A DNA stretch of 64,000 nucleotides from NCBI RefSeq assembly GCF_001307295.1, contig NZ_CP012700.1:1367001-1431000 (forward strand). The letters run 5' to 3'. The translations under genes and the position numbers were made by a program. Position 1 is the stretch's first letter. Each line of letters opens with the position of its first letter. Below are positions 8,364 through 17,547 of the stretch, piece by piece. The notes beneath the pieces are model-generated. The model saw nothing but the letters and a program-made list of their open reading frames with translations, had not been told where the DNA came from and made no database searches. The DNA is from Sphingopyxis macrogoltabida. Lineage in GTDB: Bacteria; Pseudomonadota; Alphaproteobacteria; Sphingomonadales; Sphingomonadaceae.

Positions 8364-9233
8364 TCAGGCGGGATCGGGAACCGCGAAGCGCAGGCCGCGC
8401 ATCATCGCGGCGGGGATCACGCTGCCATGGTCCTCGCCGTCGAAAATATGGCTGTCGGCTTCGGCAAGGCCGGCCTTGCGCAGCGCCGCGACGAATTCGG
8501 GGACCGCATCGACCATCCGGCAGGCCGCCACCATCGCCTGCATCTGTTCGATCGTCATTTCCAGCCCGGCGGGGACCTTCGCCGGTGCTTCCTGCTCCTG
8601 CCCGCCGACGCTGACCAGAACGCGCGGCTGGCGCTCGACCCCGGCCAGCCGCCCGGCGAAGTCGGGAAGGTGGCCCAGCACCGCAAAGCCGTCCCACCAC
8701 AGCGACGGACTGCCGGCAAGGAAGGTTGCGAATGCGTCGGGGCGGGTGAGCAGGGCATAAGCGGCGAACAGGCCGCCGAGCGAATGGCCGTAGAGGATGC
8801 GGTCGGTCGCCGACGCTTCGGGATAGCGACGCTCGATTTCGGGTGCGAGCGTGTCGACGAGGAAGGTCAGGAACGCCTCGGCGCCGCCGTCCTTGTCGCC
8901 GATCATGCCCGTCATGCCGCCCAGCGCGGCGCGGCCCGCCTCGCTCAGTGGCGGCGTCAGGTCGGCGGTGCGCAGCTTGGCGAATTCGGTATATTCGGCA
9001 CCATAGCCGACGCCGACGATCATCGCGGTCGGCAGCGTGCCGACGGTCCCGCGAAGCCGGGCAATCTCGGCCGCGAGCGCGAAGCCGATGTCGGCGTCGA
9101 GGACGAACAGCACCGGCACCTTGCCGTCAGCCGGCGGATTGGCGACTCGCGACACGCTGATCTTGAAGGTGCCGGTGCCGCCGGGGTGCGGCAGGTCGAA
9201 TTGGTCGATCGGGGCCTGAATGGAGAAGCTCAT
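8364..9233 (-). CDS. esterase, IroE/COG2819-type alpha/beta hydrolase
   Basis: A 289-residue alpha/beta hydrolase with no clear signal peptide. The nucleophile motif GHSLGG places the serine at residue 151, and a likely catalytic histidine is H269 in DGEDHGSV. PVLFVLDADIGFALAAEIAR near residue 40 is typical of the siderophore-esterase-like group (COG2819). It probably cleaves an ester in the cytoplasm or periplasm. It follows the beta-lactamase-fold gene by 48 bases on the same strand and likely shares its message, facing a TonB receptor. That context suggests processing of an imported compound, but the substrate is not known. Confidence 0.8.
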   Translation of the reverse strand: MSFSIQAPIDQFDLPHPGGTGTFKISVSRVANPPADGKVPVLFVLDADIGFALAAEIARLRGTVGTLPTAMIVGVGYGAEYTEFAKLRTADLTPPLSEAGRAALGGMTGMIGDKDGGAEAFLTFLVDTLAPEIERRYPEASATDRILYGHSLGGLFAAYALLTRPDAFATFLAGSPSLWWDGFAVLGHLPDFAGRLAGVERQPRVLVSVGGQEQEAPAKVPAGLEMTIEQMQAMVAACRMVDAVPEFVAALRKAGLAEADSHIFDGEDHGSVIPAAMMRGLRFAVPDPA

Positions 9234-9281
9234 CGCTGATTGCCTTTTTGCTGGGGTTGATGGTTTCGGGACGAAAGTCGG

Positions 9282-10475
9282 TCAGGCTTCGCGCAGCGCG
9301 CGATAGACGAATTCCTGCGCGACCACTTCGGGCGGGCGCATGTCGGTCGCGATCCGCTGGCGATGCGTCATACCGATGCACAGGATGTCGTTGGCAGGAT
9401 CGATCCAGAACCAGGTACCGAACGCGCCGCCCCACTCATAGGTGCCCTTGCCGACCGGCCGGCCGGCGCGGGCCGGATCGACGCAGACCATGCCGTTAAG
9501 GCCGTGGCCATTGCCCTGACCGATCACATAATGAAGGATCGGATAGCGATTTTGGAGCAGGTCTTCCGGCAGGTGGTTCGACAGCATCAGCTCGATGCTC
9601 TCGGGTTTCAGGATTTTCACCTCGCCCAGACTGCCGCGCTGGAGCAGCATGCGGGCGAAGCGGGCATAGTCGCCGGCGGTCGATTTGAACGACGTGCCGC
9701 CCATCGGAAAGATCGATTCCATCCGCTCTTCGGAGGTGGCGGTACGCAGCCGGCCGGTTTCGGGGTCGAAGACATGCCCACACACCAGCCGGCGCGTCTG
9801 GTCGTAATCGAGCGTGAAGCCGGTATCCTCCATGCCGAGCGGGTCAAAGACGCGCTTCTTCAGGAACAGGTCGTACCGCTCGCCGCTCAGCCGTTCGACG
9901 ATCTCGGCCTGAAGGTCGGTGGCGACGCTATATTCCCATGCGGTGCCGGGCTCGTATCCGAGCGGCAATGACGCATAGCGGCCGATTTGCTCGGTAAGCG
10001 AGCGGGCGTCGTGCCATCTCAGCTTCGCCAGCTTTTCCTGCATCTCCTCGACGGTCTTGCCGAGGCTGAAACCGGCGCTGTGCGTAAACAGTTCGCGGAT
10101 CGTCGGCGGGCGCGTGGCGTTGCTACCGGGAAGCGCCGCGATGCCGGCAAATTCGGGAAGATAATCGGCGACGCTGTCGTCGAACTGCCACTTGCCCTCC
10201 TCGTAAAGAAGCAGCATCGCGACGGCCGCCAGCGGCTTGCTCATCGAAAAGAGCGTGAAGATCGAATCGGTGTGCAGCGGGCGACGGTCGCGGCAATCGG
10301 CGAACCCGGCGACATGGGCGTGGACGATCGTGTCGCCGCGCGCGAGCAGCATCACCTGTCCCGGTAATTCGCCGTTTGCGACCATCGTATCGAAATAGGC
10401 ATCGAGTTCGGCGAGCACGCTTGCCGAAAAGCCTGCTTCGGCGACGCTTGCCGTGCCGAAACGATATGCTGCCAT
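9282..10475 (-). CDS. serine hydrolase, class C beta-lactamase family
   Basis: A 397-residue protein of the class C beta-lactamase/esterase EstB group. The catalytic SxxK is S77-M-S-K80 in FTLFSMSKPLAAV, and a YS motif occurs in GTAWEYSVATDLQ. There is no obvious signal peptide, which favours an esterase or D-amino-acid hydrolase over antibiotic resistance. The ATG at 10475 has GGAGAG upstream. An open frame continues to 10790, but across AT-rich non-coding DNA. It is divergent from the TonB receptor and probably cotranscribed with the downstream esterase. Confidence 0.85.
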   Translation of the reverse strand: MAAYRFGTASVAEAGFSASVLAELDAYFDTMVANGELPGQVMLLARGDTIVHAHVAGFADCRDRRPLHTDSIFTLFSMSKPLAAVAMLLLYEEGKWQFDDSVADYLPEFAGIAALPGSNATRPPTIRELFTHSAGFSLGKTVEEMQEKLAKLRWHDARSLTEQIGRYASLPLGYEPGTAWEYSVATDLQAEIVERLSGERYDLFLKKRVFDPLGMEDTGFTLDYDQTRRLVCGHVFDPETGRLRTATSEERMESIFPMGGTSFKSTAGDYARFARMLLQRGSLGEVKILKPESIELMLSNHLPEDLLQNRYPILHYVIGQGNGHGLNGMVCVDPARAGRPVGKGTYEWGGAFGTWFWIDPANDILCIGMTHRQRIATDMRPPEVVAQEFVYRALREA

Positions 10476-10553
10476 CCTGTCTCTCCAGGTTTGCTCCGGC
10501 CTGTCCCCCGCCGCGATTGCGACTCGAAAACCCTTCGCCGACTGTTTGTGATA

Positions 10554-10580
10554 TTTCATATTAGGAAAGTATGGAAAGTC
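10554..10580. promoter_or_regulatory. candidate operator A (TTTC...TTAGGAAA)
   Basis: TTTCATATTAGGAAAGTATGGAAAGTC lies about 80 bases upstream of the hydrolase start. It closely matches a second site at 10726-10750 near the receptor start. Both sit in the only AT-rich stretch of this divergent gap. Confidence 0.4.
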
Positions 10581-10725
10581 GCCTCGGTCAAGCAATTTGT
10601 CGAAGGCAGCCAATAGGTCCCATGATTTAAGGGAGTGAAGCTGCCCGAGGCTGGGATGTAGATTGTCCTTCGTCGTTTTGAAGTGCGCTCTGAAAAAGAT
10701 GGATTGACAGATTTGAGAAAATGAG

Positions 10726-10750
10726 TTTCCATTTAGGAAATTGGGAAATC
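10726..10750. promoter_or_regulatory. candidate operator B (TTTC...TTAGGAAA)
   Basis: TTTCCATTTAGGAAATTGGG and the following AAATC repeat the pattern of site A. It lies 33 bases upstream of the TonB receptor ATG and just downstream of a TTGACA at 10704. A bound protein here could block the receptor promoter. The XRE-cupin protein encoded downstream is the obvious candidate to bind, but this is inference. Confidence 0.4.
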
Positions 10751-10782
10751 TTCGAGCGGCGGCGCCGAGATGGGGACGGATT

Positions 10783-13011
10783 ATGAACAACCGGATGATG
10801 GCAATGTTGCTTGTGGCGGCGGCGATGCCGGCGAGCGTCTGGGCGCAGGAAGCGGCTCCCGCCGACAGCGCGAGCGATCAAAGCGGCGACATTATCGTTA
10901 CCGCGAACAAGCGGCCCGAACGTCAGCTCGACGTGCCGAGCGCGATCACCGCTTTCCGTGGCAGCGACCTGCTCGACAGCGGCTACACCAGTCTCAAGGA
11001 TTATCTGGCGCTGACCCCCGGCGTGCAGGTCAGCCAGACGGGTGGCGGCGGCGCGCCGGTCATCCGCGGCTTGACCACGGGCACCAATCTGGGCGCGATC
11101 GTCGGGATCGTCGTCGACGGTGCCCCGGTCGGTCCCAGTTCATCCTTCAATCTCGGCGGCGCCAATTCGACCGACCTCGATCCGATCGACCTTGAGCGCG
11201 TCGAAGTGCTGAAGGGCCCGCAGGGCACGCTTTACGGCGCGAACACCCTGGGCGGGCTTGTGTCCTACACCTTCGCCCGGCCGAATCTCGACCGGGTTAC
11301 CGCAATCGCCCGCGGCGAACTCAGCGGCACCCAGCATGGCGGCACCAGCCATTCGTTCCGCGCCGCGGCGAGCGCGCCGATCGTTCAGGATATGCTGGGC
11401 CTGCGGGTATCGGGCTATATCGACCGCCCGTCGGGCTTCATCGACAACAGCGTGGCGGGGATCAACAACTTCAACCGCCAGCGCAACTGGGGAATCAACG
11501 GGTCGCTGCGTTTCGAACCGACCCCCGAACTCAGCATCAACATCGTCGGCTTTCACCAGCAGGTGAACCAGCTCGGACAGGATTATGTCGTCTATGGTGC
11601 CGACCGGAAGCCGGTCACCGACCTTCACTATGACCAGCAACTTTATAGCAAATATCGCAAAAACTCCGACGTTCTCATCGGCACGGTCGATTATGATCTG
11701 GGGTTCGCCAACCTGACATCGGTCAGCAGCTATCAGAAGATCGATACCTACATCGTCCTCAACGCGCTGACCTTCAACGCGCAGCTACCCGTTTTCACCG
11801 CGTTCGGAGGTGTTCCGGTTCCCGCCGGTACGGCCGCGGGCGCCGACGCCAAAGGGCCGGTCAAGAAATTCTCGCAGGAACTGCGTCTCGCCTCGTCCGA
11901 TGACGGTCCGCTGCAATATGTTCTCGGCGCCTTCTATACCTATGAAAAGGCGCGGACCTCGACCAACGTCGTCGGCTTCGATCCGGACTTCCAGGAGGTG
12001 CCGACGCTGGCGCCGGCGATCGGCTTTGGCGTCAACGACACCTATAAGGAAATCGCCGGCTTCGGTAACCTGACCTACAAGTTTGGCGAGGCCTTCGACC
12101 TGACCGGTGGCCTTCGGATCGGCCGGATCAGCCAAGCCTATAACCAGACATTTTACGGCAGCGACGCGGCCGCGTTCAACAACTTCCTCGGCTTCCTGGG
12201 CCTCGATCCCGTTCCCGCCGATACCGGAACGACGCGCGGGTCGGAAACGGTCAAGACCTACCTGCTCACCGCGCGTTATCATTTCTCGCCCGACGGAATG
12301 GTCTATGCCCGCTATGCGACGGGTTTCCGCCCGGGCGGCCCGAACTTCGCGGTCCCCGGCCTGCCGCCGAGCTTCAAGTCGGACTCGACCGAGAATTTCG
12401 AAGGCGGTCTGAAAACCAAATTCTGGGACGGCAAGGGCACGATCGACCTGTCGGCCTTCTACATGCGCTGGAAGGATATTCTCATCCAGGTCAGCAGCGG
12501 CGGCCTCAACGCCTATGCCAATGGCGGTAATGCGCGCGTCTACGGGGTTGAAGGATTGCTTTCGCTCCGTCCCGTCGATGGGCTGACGCTGGCGGCAACG
12601 ATTGCTTACAACGACGGCAAGATCACCAGCGTCGATCCGCTTGCGGCGGCTTCGCTGGGGGTGGGCGATCCGTTGCCGAACAGCGCGAAATGGAGCGGCT
12701 CGCTGACGCTTGATTATCGCACGCCGATCGGTGGCGACTGGCAGGCGGTGGTCGGCGGCACCGCGAAATTCGTCGGCAAACGCTATACTTCCCTGCGGTC
12801 GAGCCTCATCAATCCCTTTTACCTGATGCCCGGTTATGCGCTGTTCGACATCCGTGCCGGCGTCGAAAGCGATCGGGTCGACATCAGCCTGTTCGTCCGC
12901 AACCTGACCGACAAGCGCGCTCAGCTCAGCGGCAGCGGCGCGAACGGGATCAACGAGATCATCGTCCAGCGCCCGCGGACAATGGGTGTCGCCGTCATGT
13001 TCAAATATTGA
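10783..13011 (+). CDS. TonB-dependent outer membrane receptor
   Basis: A 742-residue outer membrane receptor that imports a bound ligand using TonB energy. It has a signal peptide (residues 1-22, cut after VWA) and a TonB-box-like GDIIVTA around residue 35. The plug domain includes LDVPSAITAF, VLKGPQGTLYGANTLGG and an RGL block. A beta barrel follows, ending in the aromatic MFKY needed for outer membrane assembly. The ligand is unknown. An XRE-cupin regulator and amino/hydroxy-acid enzymes follow on the same strand, and two hydrolases are divergent, which suggests a peptide or ester-linked nutrient rather than a siderophore. Confidence 0.93.
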   Translation: MNNRMMAMLLVAAAMPASVWAQEAAPADSASDQSGDIIVTANKRPERQLDVPSAITAFRGSDLLDSGYTSLKDYLALTPGVQVSQTGGGGAPVIRGLTTGTNLGAIVGIVVDGAPVGPSSSFNLGGANSTDLDPIDLERVEVLKGPQGTLYGANTLGGLVSYTFARPNLDRVTAIARGELSGTQHGGTSHSFRAAASAPIVQDMLGLRVSGYIDRPSGFIDNSVAGINNFNRQRNWGINGSLRFEPTPELSINIVGFHQQVNQLGQDYVVYGADRKPVTDLHYDQQLYSKYRKNSDVLIGTVDYDLGFANLTSVSSYQKIDTYIVLNALTFNAQLPVFTAFGGVPVPAGTAAGADAKGPVKKFSQELRLASSDDGPLQYVLGAFYTYEKARTSTNVVGFDPDFQEVPTLAPAIGFGVNDTYKEIAGFGNLTYKFGEAFDLTGGLRIGRISQAYNQTFYGSDAAAFNNFLGFLGLDPVPADTGTTRGSETVKTYLLTARYHFSPDGMVYARYATGFRPGGPNFAVPGLPPSFKSDSTENFEGGLKTKFWDGKGTIDLSAFYMRWKDILIQVSSGGLNAYANGGNARVYGVEGLLSLRPVDGLTLAATIAYNDGKITSVDPLAAASLGVGDPLPNSAKWSGSLTLDYRTPIGGDWQAVVGGTAKFVGKRYTSLRSSLINPFYLMPGYALFDIRAGVESDRVDISLFVRNLTDKRAQLSGSGANGINEIIVQRPRTMGVAVMFKY

Positions 13012-13154
13012 TCGAAGGCGCGCGTCCGTGTCTTTGGGTATCGTCAGCGAGGTGGCAGACCGCCCTTTCTGCTTGCACAAAGAGGCCGTCCTTGGCCATG
13101 TCGGGTCGCCGCATCGCGGGACGATGCGCGCACGGAAAGGATTTTCGAGGGACT

Positions 13155-13862
13155 ATGCGCGAGAAGACGGGCCGCAAGGCGGAGTTGGCGAGCAGCCGGT
13201 TGCGGGTCGGGGCGGCGATCCGCGAACGACGGCAGGCGGCGGGCCTGTCGCTGGCCGAACTCGCCGAGCGGATCGGTGTCGCGCTTTCGACCATGTCGAA
13301 GATCGAGAATGGCAAGATTTCGACCAGCTTCGAACGGCTCGACAGCATCAGTCGCGCGTTGCAGGCGGATTTCGCCGAATTTCTCGGGACCGCGGCGCCG
13401 AGGGCGATTTTTATGTCGCAGTCGCCGGCCTATGGCATGCGGCGCAGCATCACGCGGCCCGAGGACGGGACGATGGTCGACGCCGGGACCTATCTCGAAT
13501 GGTTCCACGCCTCGGACATGCTGCAGAAGCGTTTCCAGCCGGTGGTCGCCGAATTGCTGATCGAGGATGTCGCCGACTATGGCCCCTTCACCCAGCACAG
13601 CGGCGAGGAGTTCAACTATGTCCTCGAAGGCGAGATGGAGTTCCACACGGAAATCTACGCGCCGGTTCGCCTCACCGCAGGGTCGAGCATCTATTTCGAC
13701 GCCGAGATGAAGCATGCGCATGTTCGGGTCGGCAGCAGTCCGTGCCGCTTGCTCGCTATCCTTTGCCCGCGAATGGAACCGCTCGCCGCCGGTACGGCGG
13801 ACCGCCGGTCGATGCGGGTTGTCGATCCGCAGGGCAACGATATGGCCGCGGCCGCCAAATAG
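13155..13862 (+). CDS. XRE-family regulator with C-terminal cupin
   Basis: A 235-residue transcription factor with an N-terminal XRE helix-turn-helix (about residues 17-70, including GLSLAELAERIGVALSTMSKIE) and a C-terminal cupin (about 150-215, including HSGEEFNYVLEGEMEFH and FDAEMKHAH). In this family the cupin senses a small molecule, often linked to amino acid, polyamine or sulfur use. The ATG at 13155 has GAGGG upstream. Placed between the receptor and the dehydrogenase, it likely controls this cluster, perhaps through the paired AT-rich sites at 10554 and 10726. Confidence 0.88.
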   Translation: MREKTGRKAELASSRLRVGAAIRERRQAAGLSLAELAERIGVALSTMSKIENGKISTSFERLDSISRALQADFAEFLGTAAPRAIFMSQSPAYGMRRSITRPEDGTMVDAGTYLEWFHASDMLQKRFQPVVAELLIEDVADYGPFTQHSGEEFNYVLEGEMEFHTEIYAPVRLTAGSSIYFDAEMKHAHVRVGSSPCRLLAILCPRMEPLAAGTADRRSMRVVDPQGNDMAAAAK

Positions 13863-13911
13863 CCGGTGAACCGGCGCGTCGTTGCCATTCGGGCGGGGAG
13901 CGCTGATCGGC

Positions 13912-15087
13912 ATGGCGGGTCTTTCGAAAGCCTTTAACGTCGCCGATGTCCGGGCGCTGGCCGGCCGCGCCCTGCCGCGGCCAATCCGCGACTATCTGGA
14001 GGGCGGCGCCGACGACGAATGGACGCTGGCGCGCAATCGCGCGGCGTTCGGCGATTGGGTGCTGGCGCAGCGGACGCTTGTTGATGTCAGCGTCATCGAT
14101 CCGGGTACCGACATGCTCGGCTTCCGGGCTGCGATGCCGTTGATGCTGTCGCCAACCGGCATGTCGCAGCTCTTCCACGCGTCGGGCGAAACGGCGGTCG
14201 CGCGCGCGGCGGCAGCGGCGGGCGTGCCCTATGGCCTGTCGACGATGGCGACGACGTCGATCGAGACGATCGCGGCGACGGGCGCGAACCGCTATTTCCA
14301 GCTCTATCTGTTCCGCGATCGCGAGCTTACCCGCGCGCTCCTCGAACGCGCCGCGGCGCATGGCTATGGCGCGCTGTGCCTGACCGTCGACACGGCGATG
14401 GCGGGGAACCGCGAGCGCGACCTCAAGAGCGGGATGATCATGCCGCCGCGCTTCACGCTCGGCAGTTTGCTGAGCTTCGCCGGGCATCCGCGCTGGTCGC
14501 TCGGCGCGCTCAAGAACCGGTCGTTCCAGCTCGCCAATGTCGTCGACCATGTCGGCGATATCGGCAGCGCGGGCACCAGCGTCATCGATTATGTCAACGC
14601 GCAGTTCGACCGGACCGCGACATGGAAAGATGTCGAATGGCTGCGCGGCCTATGGTCCGGCAAGCTGGTGATTAAGGGCGCGATCATGCCCGGCGATTGT
14701 CTGGAAGCCGTCGACTGCGGCGTCGATGCGGTCATGGTGTCGAACCACGGCGGCCGTCAGCTCGACACCGCGGGCGCGCCCCTCGACTATCTGCCAGCGA
14801 TCCGCGACCGGATCGGCGACAGGGCCGAACTGATCGTCGATGGCGGGGTGCGCCGCGGCACCGATGTGCTGAAGGCGATCGCGCTCGGCGCCAACGGCTG
14901 CTCAATCGGGCGGCCCTATCTTTACGGGCTCGCGGCGGGCGGCGAGGCCGGGGTCGCGCGTATATTGTCGATATTCCGCAGCGAGATCGAACGCGACATG
15001 GGATTGATGGGGCGGACGCGGATCGCCGATATCACCGCCGCCGATGTCGACCATCTCTCGCAATTCCGGTCGAAGCCCGGCTGCTGA
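13912..15087 (+). CDS. FMN-dependent alpha-hydroxy-acid dehydrogenase (LldD-like)
   Basis: A 391-residue flavoenzyme of the L-lactate dehydrogenase/glycolate oxidase family, oxidising an L-2-hydroxy acid to the keto acid. Visible features are the substrate/FMN motif YFQLYLFRDRELT, the lysine in LVIKGAIMPGDC, the catalytic histidine and arginine in VSNHGGRQLD, and the FMN-phosphate block VDGGVRRGTDVLKAIALGA. The GGGGAG ahead of ATG 13912 is a little far away (about 11 bases). It is followed 40 bases later by the interrupted aminopeptidase. The true substrate could be lactate or a hydroxy acid from amino acid breakdown. Confidence 0.88.
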   Translation: MAGLSKAFNVADVRALAGRALPRPIRDYLEGGADDEWTLARNRAAFGDWVLAQRTLVDVSVIDPGTDMLGFRAAMPLMLSPTGMSQLFHASGETAVARAAAAAGVPYGLSTMATTSIETIAATGANRYFQLYLFRDRELTRALLERAAAHGYGALCLTVDTAMAGNRERDLKSGMIMPPRFTLGSLLSFAGHPRWSLGALKNRSFQLANVVDHVGDIGSAGTSVIDYVNAQFDRTATWKDVEWLRGLWSGKLVIKGAIMPGDCLEAVDCGVDAVMVSNHGGRQLDTAGAPLDYLPAIRDRIGDRAELIVDGGVRRGTDVLKAIALGANGCSIGRPYLYGLAAGGEAGVARILSIFRSEIERDMGLMGRTRIADITAADVDHLSQFRSKPGC

Positions 15088-15127
15088 ACGCATTTCTCCA
15101 ACCCTCAACCCGGATCAGGATTTTGCC

Positions 15128-16597
15128 ATGACAAGCTGGACCAGCATCGAAATCAAACCCGGCGGCGGCGATGCGCCGATGCTGGCCTTCGCGGCAGGAG
15201 AAGCACTATATGCGCCCGCCGCCGTGCACGATCGCATCCGCGCCGTCGTCAAAGCGACCGGCTTCGATGCCAAGCCCGGCCGCTGGCTCGATATCGTCGG
15301 CGAGGGTGACGCGGGCAGCCGGATCGTCGTCATCGCGGCGGGCGCGGACGACAGCGAAGATCGCTGGCGCAATGCCGGCGGCCATGCCGTCGAGGTGATC
15401 CGCGCCTTGGCGCTCGTCGCGGCGCGGCTACCGTCGGCGGCGGACCTCGGGATCGGGGAAGCGTTTGCCGATCTCATCGAGGGCGTGCTGCTGCACGGTT
15501 TCCGCCTCGATCAGGGACGCAGCAATCCGGTGCCCGGGCAATTCGCATCGACGCTGTCGATTGCGCAGGACGATGCCCCGCTCGCCGAGCAGGCGCGGTT
15601 GCGTGCCGATCCGGTCAACCGCGTCCGGGCATGGGTCGAGCAGCCCGCGAACAGGCTGACGCCTGCGGTGTTTGCCGACGAGGCCGAAGCCGTGCTTGCG
15701 CCGCTCGGTGTCCGGGTCCGTCAGCTCGGTCTTGCCGAGCTCGAAGCGCTCGGGGCCGGTGGCATTCTTGCGGTCGCGGCGGGGAGCTCCAACGAGCCGC
15801 GCCTGACGATCGCCGAATGGCGCGGGGCGCCCGACCGCGAGGGCTGGGATGCGGCTTTCGTCGGCAAGGGGCTGACCTTCGACGCCGGCGGTCTCAACCT
15901 CAAGGCCCGGCCCGGCATCGCCAAGATGAAGTTCGACATGGCGGGCGGCGCGGCGGTGCTCGGCGCGATCTAGCGGCTGGCCTTGCGCAAGGCGCCGGTC
16001 AATATCGTCGCCGTGGTCCCGATGTGCGAGAATAATATCGACGGCAAATCCTATCGCCCCGGCGATGTCATCACCTCGCTGGCGGGCCTGACGATCGACG
16101 TCCAGGACACCGATGCCGAGGGGCGCATCGTGCTCGCCGACGGGGTGACCTATGCCATCCGCGAATATGACCCCGGGGTGATCGTCGATGTCGCGACGCT
16201 GACCGGCGCGATCATGGGTGTGCTGCACGAAGATTTTGCTGGGCTGTTCACCAGCGACGATGCGTTGGCTGCCAGCCTGACCGGGGCGGGTGCCGCGACG
16301 CGCGAATTGCTCTGGCGGCTGCCGCTGGTCGCCTCGATGGCCTATCTGGTCGAATCGCCGGTGGCCGACGTCTCGAACCTCGGCGCGCCGGGCTGGTTCG
16401 GCGTCGGCGGCGGCTCGCCGGTCGCGGGCGCCAAATTCATCGAGAAGTTCGCCGAAGGCCGCCGCTGGGCGCATCTCGACATTGCCGGCACCGGCTGGGC
16501 GTCGCGGCGTAGTTCGCGGTGCGGCCCCGGGGCGACGGGCTTCGGCGTCGCGCTGCTCGACCGCTGGGCCGATCTCGCGGTAGCGGACAAGGGTTAA
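15128..16597 (+). pseudogene. leucyl aminopeptidase family (M17), internal amber stop
   Basis: The frame encodes an M17 leucyl aminopeptidase of 489 residues, apart from a TAG at 15971-15973 directly after KMKFDMAGGAAVLGAI. The same frame continues RLALRKAPVNIVAVVP with no shift and ends at 16597. The metal-site blocks VGKGLTFDAGGLNLK and DTDAEGRIVLADG are present, though the usual NTDAEGR has D for N. A point mutation in one codon explains the stop. The 281-residue first half lacks half of the active site and should be inactive. Translation of the second half could restart at 15983, giving a 204-residue fragment. Confidence 0.85.
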
Positions 16598-17547
16598 ACG
16601 TCGCCGGCATCGGTTGCCGATGCCGGAACGAAGCTGATCTGCGCAAGGCGCCAGTTGCGTTCGGTCTTCCCCGGCCAGTGGCCGTTCACGTCGAAAGGCT
16701 CGTCGGGCAGGCAGCCGTGCACTTCGGCGCGGATCAGCCGCCCCGTCTCGCGCAGCCGGATCGTCGCGCCGGGGTAGCGCTGTTTGAGCGCCGCTTCGAG
16801 CGCCTCGGCTTCCTTCGATATCTCGGCGCTCGCCAGCGCGCGCGGGGTGCCGTCGACCAGTTCGGCCGTCGACGAGCGGATCGCCTTCATGCCGTCGTGG
16901 AGGATGTCGAACGAGATGATCGCCGCCGCGACCGAGTCCGCCCACCACCAGCCGAGACCCAGCCCGACGATCCCCGCGACGCCGGCGGCACCCGTCATCC
17001 AGTTCGCCTTGTTCATCAGCGCGTCGGTATGGAGCAATTTGTCGGCGAGTTCCTCGGCGAGCGGCAATTCCTTGCGCCCGATGATCATCGGCGGGATCAT
17101 CGCATAGACCTGCGCGCCGATCATCAGCCAGCCGAGCCAGATATCGCGGCCGAACAGCTCGATCGATCCGACCGAGGCATGCTCGGCCTTGATCAGCGTC
17201 ATCGTCGAATCCCACAGGAGCAGCGCGCCGGTTGCCGCGAGCGCGACCGCGGCAAGGAAAAAGCCGAGGCCGTTGACCCGCTCGAAGCCGAAGGGAAATT
17301 TGCGCGACCGCTTGCCCTTGCGCTCCATCCGCGCCGCGACGAGGAAAGCGATCGGCGGCACGAGGCCGAGCGTGTCCTCGATCCACGCGGTCTTCATCGT
17401 CTGGCTCTGGCCGAGGACGAGCCCCATGACGATGACGATGGTGATCGTCCAGAAGATGTTCCAATATTCCAGCCGCTCGGCGCGTTTCAACGTTTCGCGC
17501 AGATGAAGCGGGAGGTCGTCGGCGTGGGTGCCGGGATGGATGCTCAT
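16594..17547 (-). CDS. cation diffusion facilitator family transporter
   Basis: A 317-residue inner membrane protein with about six membrane segments (for example ITIVIVMGLVL near residue 35 and GAAGVAGIVGLGLGWWW near 195) and a cytoplasmic C-terminal domain. It fits the COG3965 branch of CDF exporters, which expel divalent metals using the proton gradient. The usual HxxxD metal motifs are altered (AWIEDTLGLV and HTDALMNKAN), so metal choice, or even metal transport, is uncertain. The start ATG overlaps the stop of the upstream lipoprotein gene by four bases (TCAT on the plus strand), showing a coupled two-gene operon. Confidence 0.82.
   Translation of the reverse strand: MSIHPGTHADDLPLHLRETLKRAERLEYWNIFWTITIVIVMGLVLGQSQTMKTAWIEDTLGLVPPIAFLVAARMERKGKRSRKFPFGFERVNGLGFFLAAVALAATGALLLWDSTMTLIKAEHASVGSIELFGRDIWLGWLMIGAQVYAMIPPMIIGRKELPLAEELADKLLHTDALMNKANWMTGAAGVAGIVGLGLGWWWADSVAAAIISFDILHDGMKAIRSSTAELVDGTPRALASAEISKEAEALEAALKQRYPGATIRLRETGRLIRAEVHGCLPDEPFDVNGHWPGKTERNWRLAQISFVPASATDAGDV

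Noticed and set aside
15971..15973. TAG in the aminopeptidase read as a special amino acid
   Set aside because: Pyrrolysine coding is not known in sphingomonads and no pyl genes are seen. A nonsense mutation is simpler.
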